A stretch of 64,000 bases of DNA from Bombyx mori (lineage: Eukaryota; Arthropoda; Insecta; Lepidoptera; Bombycidae), in the NCBI RefSeq assembly GCF_030269925.1, contig NC_085109.1:2480001-2544000 (forward strand). Direction: 5' to 3'. The notes under the pieces are model-generated. The model ran no database searches and had not been told where the DNA came from. It was given only the letters and a program-made list of their open reading frames with translations. Shown in pieces: positions 1 to 13,354 of the stretch. Within the stretch, counting starts at the first letter, position 1; every line of letters begins with the position of its first letter. The position numbers were made by a program, and so were the translations under genes.

Positions 1-181
1 CGAGGTCCCAAACCATCGTCCATTCATCATTTCAAAACCAAAATACTACCTAGCACTGGAGATGTGTATCGTAACGAAGTTACGCATTTGCAATTCAAAG
101 TATGAACAATAGTTCTTGGCACTCCAGTGAAGAATTTCATAGATTTAGCGATTGATAACGCCCTCATTAATTTATATCTAC

Positions 182-1867
182 CTTATCGAGATGTTTTCCA
201 CCGGTGACGCCGGAAACCTGCCATATACCACTGTTCTGTTCGCTGGCGGATGGACAGGAGCATGATACACTGGGACTTTCCAACACCACGTGCAAGCCTG
301 ATGACTAGGAAATAAAATAGCTCATTTAATTTTAGCATCGTAGATGGAAACCCGACCTCATTTGGTCCTAAGTATTTAAGTAGGTTCTAAGTAGGTAGCA
401 GGCTAAAGTGGCAATGGGCCGGTCACATCTGTCGAGCCAGCGACGCCAGGTGGGGGAGGAAAGTCCTCGAATGGAGGCCACGGGTGGGTACCCGGAGCGT
501 GGGGCGTCCTCCATCCAGATGGACTGACGACTTAGTGCGCACGGCGGGAAGTTGTTGGATGTGGAAGGCGGAGGACCGCATTCTGTGGAAGGCATTGGGA
601 AAGGCCTATGTCCAGCAGTGGGCAGATAAAGGCTGATAATGATGATAACTTCACGCGCGCACATACCAAGGAATGAGGTAACTTGCCATTAAGTCAGTCT
701 GGCTGTCAGATTTTGTTCAAGAAAAGCACAAGCATAAAGTCAATACCTAAGAATATTTTAAAAGTATTACTGTATCTCAGTTTTCAGACTTCATTAATTA
801 TGGTGCAACGTATTCCAATGGACAGCGAATGGTGCCGGTCAATTTTCAAACTAAACACAAACATACCTATTTATTTATTTTCTGCTGTAACTCGTAATAG
901 GGAATATGCACCCACACCGACTTTTACCACTGTCTTTTCCATGTATTTCTACGTCATTGCTGTTCAATTGAAAGTCCTTCTTATCAATGTCGGAACTCTC
1001 ATTGTGGCTTCTATGTCCACAAGGCCGCGGGGTCACACATCCTCGTTTGGCTTAATAAAAATAATTGTTTCTATGTCCACAAGGCCGCGGGGTCACACAT
1101 CCTCGTTTGGCTTAATCAAAAATAATTGTAACTGATTCGCCTAAACGAAAACATACCTGACAATTAATAACAATGGTCCTCGCTCCGGCGTCTTCGCCGA
1201 CATTTGCTTCCGTAGACTCGAGAGATTTAACACTGAACCCGAGACATTGTAGTAACGCACACAGCTCCACCACATCAGTATACGCGTCCTGGTTGATGGA
1301 AACGATAATATTTGTTTTATTGCGCTAGATGAGCAGATGATTTCAAGGCCAACCTGGTATTAAATGCTAACTAGGGTCTCTAGAATCACAACTCTTATGT
1401 CCAACATAAGAGCTAAGGTAGAAATCTTTATTGTACTATGTGATAACTAAATTGTACTTATGACGTGATAGAAGTTAAAACTTGATAAATCTCAGCATAA
1501 CTTCGAGAGAAGTGTGCTGGGAGTAAAAATCAGAAACAAAAAAATAAACAGTAAAATAAAACAATTGATGTCGGCCATAAATGGGTTAAGATTAGAAAAA
1601 TAACACAATACTCTACAGAAAGATATTACAGTAATTTAGAGACAAAAAAAAACGTAAAACAATAACAGTTTTTACCAGTTTTTTTTTTATTGTTGATGTT
1701 AACAAAGAATCAAAGAAATCTACAAAACACACAAAATCAAATTGTTATCTCAGATGGCTTCAAAGCGCAACTACTGGATTTTTTTAGTAGAAATTAGATT
1801 AAGATTCATCAATTTTCCCTGTGAAAAATAAACTTACGGTGTTTAAGGTTGCGGACATCGTTTGCAT
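182..1867 (-). CDS. Unrecognised multi-exon gene, 5' part (104 codons visible)
   Basis: Three minus-strand exons join in frame: 1838-1867 (10 codons, two in-frame ATGs at 1867 and 1858, donor GTAAGT), 1157-1324 (56 codons, donor GTATGT) and 182-297 (38 codons plus 2 bases, donor GTAGAT). All three are fully open and phases agree. The joined protein begins MQTMSATLNT, continues through a hydrophobic stretch with VVELCALLQCLGF, then a Cys/Trp-containing part (ACTWCWKVP) and a Pro-rich part (PVHPPANRTVVYGRFPASP). No family was recognised. The remaining exons should lie to the left, outside the window. The large intron 298-1156 holds a LINE tail and a 60-bp tandem duplication. The exon chain is an inference from splice signals and frame; a pseudogene cannot be excluded. 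Confidence 0.5.
409..636 (+). mobile_element. LINE 3' coding tail (end of reverse-transcriptase ORF)
   Basis: A 76-codon open stretch starts in mid-ORF, reads WQWAGHICRASDARWGRK, contains GRPPSRWTDDL and ends KAYVQQWADKG followed by TGA TAA TGA and a GAT-rich tail. This is the typical C-terminal tail of an insect non-LTR retrotransposon ORF2, 5'-truncated. Weaker copies of the same family end, near GGCCTATGTCCAGCAGTGG, occur at about 38011, 47268 and 52200. It lies antisense in an intron of the minus-strand gene around it. Confidence 0.7.
1009..1129. repeat. Tandem duplication, two copies of a 60-bp unit
   Basis: The unit beginning TTCTATGTCCACAAGGCCGC occurs at 1009-1068 and again at 1069-1129. 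The copies differ only by one inserted base in the A-rich part. It is intronic. Confidence 0.9.
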
Positions 1868-2714
1868 TTATCGAATTAAAATAATTTTGGCTTAACAAGC
1901 AATATAACTACAATGTGTAAACAGCAAAATGTCTGGATAAAAACTACCCTCATTTATAATACATTTTTTTTTGTAATTATATTTTACTTCGGTCTGTAAT
2001 CTTATTATTTACATTCGTTTTCGACAGTTCTTTTTCAAATTTTTATATTTTAATTTGATTGGACTTTTTGGCGGGAACGCGAGGAGTGAAGCTGTGTAGT
2101 TTGTTTTATTTTGTCTATTTAGTGTTTCTTTAGGTTTAAATGCGTAATAACTTTAAAATCTAAATTAACTTAAAACTTTAAAATCTAAATTTAAATGCGT
2201 AATAATTAACTGCTTAAGCGCCTTATTCACGATCCATCTTGCTGTACGTCCCGCCAAGGCCATGCACGATGCACGATGCAAAAGGATCATGAATAGGCTT
2301 GACGTACGTCGATAATTATTATTAATTGTTTGCTGGATTTGCACGACCGATTTTGCGTCCAGCGAGTGCCCGCACCACCGCGGCACCGCGAGCGTCGTGC
2401 AGATAGACAGTGAATAACGCTGACGTACGTCAGAGCGGTCCTGCGTCGTGCGTGCTTGATCGTGTATAGACTTGCTGTACAGCAGATTTAACATTTAGAG
2501 CTTGTTTCGAGAGGAGACTGCACGTCAAAATGGATCGTGAAACACTTTCAAGATTTATTGAAAGATATAAGTTCCACATGTTTGTGGAATGTCTCAAGCG
2601 CAGCTATATAAATAAACCAAAAATAATAAACGTATTACAATTTTTTAGGCCCATTTTAGTTGAAGCTGCAAGGATTGATAGCGTGCGTAAAAAATTTTTT
2701 ATATATATATATAT

Positions 2715-2982
2715 TTTTAGCAACGGCTTAATAATTTAAATAAATAAAAAAATACAAAAGTGGGTAGGAACGATCGACACAGAATATTAAATCTAAGACA
2801 AGTGAACGCTGCGCGCGCTTCCAGCAAAAGTGATCCGAGGTGGCGTGATGTCCCCGCTGGTCGGTTGGTTGCCCCTCCAGATGACAAGTTGCCCCTCCAG
2901 ATGACGTCACGAGTCCACGTGAGTGCTCGTCGTCAATGGCTCCGCCCATCGACTTTGACTTAAGAGGGAGTCGACTCTAATA
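2715..2982 (-). repeat. LTR copy A (3' LTR of the minus-oriented element)
   Basis: 268 bp, nearly identical to 5316-5583. It contains an internal short duplication TTGCCCCTCCAGATGAC. It ends at the border with TA-rich target sequence. Confidence 0.75.
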
Positions 2983-3345
2983 CGGCCTCTCCTGACTGGT
3001 GGACGTCCACGTTCACCTCGATGTCATGACCGTCTTCAATCTCTGACGATGCAGGACTCACTGTGTGCACAGCGTTGCTATCGGGGTGTTTTATGATATC
3101 GTCATAGAAATAGATTGTTTGCATTACAATCATGATTTTGGTACCATGAACCATTAGTAAAAGTTAGTAGTTTTTGTGAGCATTTTACATCACATTTCAG
3201 TGTGTTCATGTATAGTAGGCTCTTGTTGAGTTACGTTAGATGTACTGACGACACGGCACTGTTACCATATCGGGTGTATAATATACTGTGAGAGTAAAGT
3301 CTGGTTGACATGGCCAAGTTAACATGTCAAGCTAATACACTCGTA

Positions 3346-3918
3346 ACGTGAACTGCGTTACCACGTCACACCTTTACGTGAACTTTGTTACCACGTCATA
3401 ACATATACGTGAACGATGTTACCACGTAAATATCTGCGTGAACTATGTTACCACGTTACAACATCTACGTGAACTATGTTACCACGTAAATCTCTGCGTG
3501 AACTATGTTACCACGTAAATCTCTGCGTGAACTATGTTACCACGTTACAACATCTACGTGAACTGTGTTACCACGTAAATCTCTGCGTGAACTATGTTAC
3601 CACGTTACAACATCTACGTGAACTATGTTACCACGTAAATCTCTGCGTGAACTATGTTACCACGTTACAACATCTACGTGAACTATGTTACCACGTTACA
3701 ACATCTACGTGAACTATGTTACCACGTAAATCTCTGCGTGAACTATGTTACCACGTTACAACATCTACGTGAACTATGTTACCACGTTACAACATCTACG
3801 TGAACTATGTTACCACGTAAATCTCTGCGTGAACTATGTTACCACGTTACAACATCTACGTGAACTATGTTACCACGTTACAACATCTACGTGAACTATG
3901 TTACCACGTAAATCTCTG
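3346..3918. repeat. Minisatellite, ~29-31 bp units of two alternating types
   Basis: About 19 units share the core ACGTGAACTATGTTACCACG, followed by one of two linkers: AAATCTCTGC or TTACAACATCTAC. The two unit types alternate irregularly, giving a higher-order pattern. Each core is an imperfect palindrome (ACGTG at one end, CACGT at the other). The first three units (3346-3430) are more diverged than the rest. It lies inside the LTR retrotransposon remnant. Short open frames across it are products of repetition. Confidence 0.9.
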
Positions 3919-4845
3919 GAAGCATGCAGTCAACCCCAAGAATGTTTGACATTACGCGTCACTGGTGACTCAACTAGTGCCTGAACCCTACGAGGACTCG
4001 GCCTAACCTGACCTCCACCAAAAATTAAATCAAATCGTGAATCTGTAGACTAGCGTTCGCGAGTCAACCAGAGGGCCCATTATGCCTCGTATCATTATTA
4101 AAGTTCCGAGTTTGTCAGTCAGACCTCTGACCATCTTAATACAGAGCAACGATCTCCTGGCGCACTCGACGTATGAGGCAAAGCAATCTGATGCTAATTG
4201 CATAGCATTATAAAGAATATTGGCATACTCTAACTTTCGCGGACACAACGGCTTAAAGTCTTTTACGAAGTTACCCCACGTCCGGTCACTAGACAATCAC
4301 ACGTGTAACCAAGTACGCTCATCACTCTTAAGACAGCTCAAAACTCGTGACAAATACTCAGTGCCTTCCCAGTTAAGGATCTAGCCCATTCTACTTCCTT
4401 ACACAATGTGTCTATGGCACGGCAGGGTAAAACTTAGAAATAAAGTAACCATGAGCTCGATCTGAATTTACGAATCTAATGGATTCGGTTAACTTCCGTG
4501 CTGATGTGGTAGTTGCCTTTTTATTGTCACAATGCGTGGTGGAACTATTTTACATCTATTCTCAAACGCGGGTACAATCGACACGGCGATGGAACAACAC
4601 GGCGTCCCGTTTGCATGATCACCGACCTGGACAGTCGGACTGTTGTCTAATTGACGTATTGATGGAGTGTGCCGACTAGTAACATTTTGAACCCTTCGAA
4701 TGTTATTTCCACCCATCGAAACTGAGCATTCAGTCTCGAGCATGTTCTATCGCGTCAATAAAAATAGACCGTAAGGTCGGTTGTGATAAAGTCGTTGAGC
4801 TAGTTACTTGGTGATTTATTACATTTCATAAGAGGGTATCCGACA

Positions 4846-5110
4846 AAAAAAAATCTACTTCGCACCAAGAATCGATATCATTAACGCTGGGGTCAAAATT
4901 AGAAATATAAAAATGGTTCGACCTTACTTTGGACAGTGCACTTAATGCTCCGATGATCCTGTCTGTAGCGTCGTACGCGCGGGACTCTGACGGCGGCGGT
5001 GATGTGATTCCCAACGCCACCACGGGTCCGGCGCCACCACCGTCCGCGGTCGAGGGTCGTGCGTCTTCTATCTGCGACCCTAGCGGGCTCGACTCACGCG
5101 CAACGTTCAC
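4846..5110 (-). pseudogene. Gag-like fragment of the LTR retrotransposon
   Basis: An open stretch starting at the ATG at 5110 has a Pro/Ser/Gly-rich N-terminus, then a segment containing ALSKVRSNHFYISNFDPS that looks like the start of an insect Ty3/gypsy-type gag domain. The homology is lost after about residue 85 and the frame ends at 4826. GC content here is far above its surroundings. It is a fragment, not a working gag. Confidence 0.5.
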
Positions 5111-5284
5111 ATTTGAGTTTTAAGCAATTAAACGCGCCAATATTATTCTCCAATATTGGTCTCGAACATTCGGCGAATGCGAGCGTCCTCCTACCCTGCT
5201 TCCAGTTACACGTATATCGGTCATGACGTTGTTAATTTAATGCAAATTTTAAAAATAAACTGTACGCCAGGATAACCCAAAAGC

Positions 5285-5306
5285 GGATAGGGCACAAGCC
5301 CTATCC
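5285..5306. other. Perfect 9-bp-stem hairpin next to the LTR
   Basis: GGATAGGGC, loop ACAA, GCCCTATCC. It lies just inside LTR copy B, where a minus-oriented retroelement would carry its primer-binding site and leader. A leader-RNA structural role is inference. Confidence 0.6.
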
Positions 5307-5315
5307 CACTTCTGA

Positions 5316-5583
5316 TTTTAGCAACGGCTTAATAATTTAAATAAATAAAAAAATACAAAAGTGGGTAGGAACGATCGACACAGAATATTAAATCTAAGAC
5401 AAGTGAACGCTGCGCGCGCTTCCAGCAAAAGTGATCCGAGGTGGCGTGATGTCCCCGCTGGTCGGTCGGTTGCCCCTCCAGATGACAAGTTGCCCCTCCA
5501 GATGACGTCACGAGTCCACGTGAGTGCTCGTCGTCAATGGCTCCGCCCATCGACTTTGACTTAAGAGGGAGTCGACTCTAATA
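5316..5583 (-). repeat. LTR copy B (5' LTR of the minus-oriented element)
   Basis: 268 bp, one mismatch seen against 2715-2982. On the minus strand it begins TATTAGAGTCGACTCCC and ends GCCGTTGCTAAAA. Confidence 0.75.
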
Positions 5584-6287
5584 ATATATATATTAATTAT
5601 TTGAGTATACTCTGCACGTTTAAAAAAATCATCCAAAACCTTTTGCTATTTTTTGCCTCTCTTCTGCTACTGCTGACAACATCAGAAGGACTCCCATTTT
5701 TGGCGTTTTGATAAAGCAGCTGGCATTTTAAATAAATTAAAACCCTCATTTAATTCATTCGATTTATTCTGTTCGCGCTTGATACATCCAGCACCGCGGC
5801 CTTGAGCTGACGTACAGCCGTGATGGATCGTGAATAAAGCGCTAAATGCATCGTGCATCGTGCATGGCCTTGGCGGGACGTACAGCAAGATGGATCGTGA
5901 ATAAGGCGCTTTAGTATCTGTGAAAATGGACAAATGTGGGAAAATAAAACAAAGCCGTTCGACGTAACTTCCCGGCATCCTCCAAAAAGTTCACTGAAAA
6001 GGTCTCAGTAAATGACCACCACTTTACTGAGATTACATTCTCATCTCATCTCATTTCATGCCATGTTTCATATTAATCAACTTCATTTCGTTTTATATTA
6101 CCTGTCTTTTTTCATATATAAAAAAATATATATGCACCTGAGGTTTAAGTCTTAATATAGTCTGTAGCTGCTGTTCTTACCTAAACGAATGAGTACTTCA
6201 CCACAAAAACATACCTACATAATGTCGGTGCCTATCCGTAAATAAAACTTTCTGTATCCAGAACTCGGGACATCCGTTTATTAAGTA

Positions 6288-6711
6288 TTAGCGGCCCGCT
6301 CCGGCTCCGCTCGGGTTTTTAACAAAAGTTTCAACCGTGTTTGACGTTGTTTTATTTTTTTAAATAAAAGAACACTTATTGCGGCATAACTATAATAGTT
6401 AGACATATGCTATAGCAACACTTTTTGTAAATAATAATGTGTTCTACAAAGTCGTAGTACATTATTTTATTCCATCATCAGTAGTTTTTGCAGGGCACTC
6501 GATGTAAAGAATATTTAAGGTATTTTTTTTACACCTTGGGTTACATTATTGGAGTAAGGATCCCTTTTTTTTTTCAAAAAAGATTATAGCCTGTCACTCG
6601 GGAACAGTGTAGCTTCCAAACAGTGAAAGAATTTTTGAAATCGGTTCAGTAGTTTCGGAGCCTATTCAATACAAACAAACAAATCTTTCCTCTTTATAAT
6701 ATTAGTATAGA
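6288..6711 (-). mobile_element. Small non-autonomous Helitron-like element
   Basis: Read on the minus strand it starts TCTATACTAATATTATAAAG and ends with a GC-rich segment finishing CGCTAA. It is inserted between A and T, as Helitrons are (CTRR 3' end, no target duplication). The same 5' end is shared by the copies listed at 19688, 46788, 54261 and 59980. Confidence 0.6.
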
Positions 6712-6714
6712 TAT

Positions 6715-6938
6715 AGATTATAATAACTATAGAATATAACTACTGAACCATGCATTCCGATTGACTTGAAACTTGGTATCCATGTAGAAACTAATGTACT
6801 TAATGGATAGGCTAATATTTATATGAGTGTTGGACTCCCTACACCAGTTGCGGGGGCGTTAATGATGAGAATCTTTGTGGGGGTGAGAAATAATAATTGT
6901 AATTTTAAATGCACAGCGAAGCGGACGGGTGCAGCTAG
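6715..6938 (+). mobile_element. Helitron-like element, plus-oriented fragment
   Basis: It contains the family segments GAACCATGCATTCCGATTGA and ATAGGCTAATATTTATATGAG and ends AGCGAAGCGGACGGGTGCAGCTAG, followed by T. The 5' end is eroded and abuts the element at 6288-6711, head to head. Confidence 0.5.
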
Positions 6939-7410
6939 TCATAAATAAAACTCAATTTCATTATTTTTTTATGTTTATTATCAAATTACATTCTTAATTT
7001 ACAATTACATTTTTTCTGTTTGAACATACAACAAATTAATACAAATGTCTTATTGTATGAGTTTCTAGTAAGCGAACAGACACTAAAACAGTAATGAATA
7101 CGAGAATAAGCTTTTGTGAGGAAATTCGAACATGTATAGATTAACTCGATTTTTAATGCAGAGCACATTTCATTTACTCTGTGGAATATTTGTCAAAAAA
7201 GGTTCAAGGTGACATTAAAATTACTTTCAGTATGTGTTTTCGAAATATGGTTTAAGAGTGACGCAACCCTAATAGCTTTTAATCCTACACAGATGCGGCC
7301 TTAGTTTAGAAATTGCCATATCGTCGCTGTCAAACCAAAATCTGCTATGTGCAAAAACTATTTTGAATTAACGAGTAAAAACATTTTCGCATACAATTTT
7401 ATAACTCTCA

Positions 7411-7597
7411 GACACAGCCCACTGAGTTTCTCGCCGGATCTTCTCAGTGGGTCGCGTTTCCGATCCGGTGGTAGATTCTGCGAAGCACTGCTCTTGCTAG
7501 GGTTCGTGTTAGCAACGTCATCAGGTTTGAGCCCCGTGAGCTCACCTACTAGCCACGGTTACTCTATCAGCTTAGGAAAAAAAGAAATAATAATAAA
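7411..7597 (+). repeat. Interspersed repeat, family B (short copy)
   Basis: Shares a ~180-bp 3' core with copies at 10757, 22983, 36722, 52374 and 55851. The core contains CCCACTGAG ... CTCAGTGGG, a 9-bp inverted repeat, then GATCCGGTGGTAGATTCTG and GAGCTCACC, and ends in an A-rich tail. It is probably the 3' end of a non-LTR retrotransposon or a SINE; the exact class is not established. Confidence 0.75.
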
Positions 7598-7840
7598 AAA
7601 AAACACTATTTTATATGAAAGTGAATTTTTAAGAACTATATCAAATGAAAGCTATAGATAAATATTAAAGCTATAGGACACATAACAGATTTTTTTATAC
7701 GGTAGATAGGGCTGTGAACTATACGAAAAAGTTAAAAAGAAAAATCCTCAAAAGTGCACATAGCAGATTTTTGGTTTGACAACGACGATATGCACTTTCG
7801 TAAGCGCGAACGAGCGCAGCCTCTTGACATATGACGTCAT

Positions 7841-8107
7841 ATGAGGCTAAGAGGAAAAAGGGCGACAATCTCGAAAGACTTCTCATCACCGGCAAAGTGG
7901 AAGGAAAGAGGCCTAGGGGGGCGTAGTCCCATGCGCTGGTCCGATCAGATTAAGACGACTTTCGAATCCAGCATCAATGTCGCTATCCACTGCGCGGAGG
8001 ACAGAAGTGAATGGAGGAACAAACTAAAGTGCTCAGTAAAGGTCACGACCTTCAGAACTGAGGAATACGACGCACGGAGGAGAAGGCTAAGAGACGAACT
8101 AGTATGA
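7841..8107 (+). mobile_element. LINE coding tail fragment
   Basis: The open stretch reads RGLGGRSPMRWSDQIKTT, then AEDRSEWRNKL, a C-terminal tail typical of insect jockey/RTE-like reverse-transcriptase ORFs. It is truncated at both ends and lies just downstream of the Rpt1 gene. Confidence 0.55.
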
Positions 8108-8205
8108 TGGAATTATTGGATTTTCTTTAGTGGATTTTTGCCATTTAAAATTTTACAACATTAATATTTTTTCAGTGCTTTTAAAACTAGCGAAAATTGA
8201 AGAAG

Positions 8206-8211
8206 TTTATT
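8206..8211 (-). terminator. Polyadenylation signal of Rpt1
   Basis: AATAAA on the minus strand, about 77 bases past the stop codon at 8288-8290. Confidence 0.5.
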
Positions 8212-8287
8212 CTTATTTTGTATTAGTGCCCGAACTGCCTATACACTGTTCGCTCACACAAAAGCTCTGTATGTTTTTAGTGCACGA

Positions 8288-13354
<5,067 letters not shown>

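Larger units (their letters stand above)
2715..5583 (-). mobile_element. LTR retrotransposon remnant, probably Ty3/gypsy-type
   Basis: Direct repeats of 268 bp lie at 2715-2982 and 5316-5583 with only one mismatch seen (T/C near 2868/5469), as expected of LTRs of a recent insertion. Both flanks are TA-rich (ATATAT), so the exact target duplication cannot be read. On the minus strand a coding stretch from 5110 down to about 4846 resembles the start of an insect Ty3-type gag, with the segment SNHFYISNFDPSVNDIDSWC. Another minus-strand stretch at about 2983-3154 may be the tail of pol. Everything between is eroded or replaced, including a minisatellite at 3346-3918. Orientation is inferred from the gag-like stretch. 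Confidence 0.7.
2217..5910. mobile_element. Non-autonomous Harbinger-like DNA transposon with 64-bp perfect TIRs
   Basis: The first 64 bases (2217-2280) are the exact reverse complement of the last 64 (5847-5910), starting AGCGCCTTATTCACGATCC. The flanks are TTA at 2214-2216 and TTA at 5911-5913, the target duplication expected of PIF/Harbinger elements. TTATTCACGATCC and GTACGTC motifs recur in the subterminal parts (about 2281-2480 and 5770-5846). No transposase was recognised. A short open frame begins at 2530 with MDRETLSRFIERYKFHMFVE and is broken by the LTR element inserted at about 2715-5583, so it is either a remnant exon or chance. Family assignment rests on TSD and TIR structure only. 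Confidence 0.75.
2062..6170 (+). repeat. Old ~400-bp repeat (family R), split by a later insertion
   Basis: The left half (about 2062-2216) begins GGACTTTTTGGCGGGAACG. The right half (from 5911) resumes with TAGTATCTGTGAAAATGGAC. An uninterrupted copy at about 33528-33922, read on the minus strand, shows the two halves were once contiguous. Other copies lie at about 29428-29513 and 56420-56795. The class is unknown; its outer ends were not fixed. The split marks the insertion site of the element at 2217-5910. Confidence 0.7.

Noticed and set aside
2760..2963. 67-aa open frame repeated at 5361-5564
   Set aside because: Both lie within the LTR copies and are identical because the LTRs are; no family resemblance.
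3476..3712. 78-aa open frame with LRELCYHVNLCVNYVTT repeats
   Set aside because: It is the translation of the minisatellite; no start context or homology.
3340..3920. Regularly spaced repeats resembling a CRISPR array
   Set aside because: Units are contiguous with only two recurring linkers, not unique spacers, and the genome is an insect's. It is a minisatellite.
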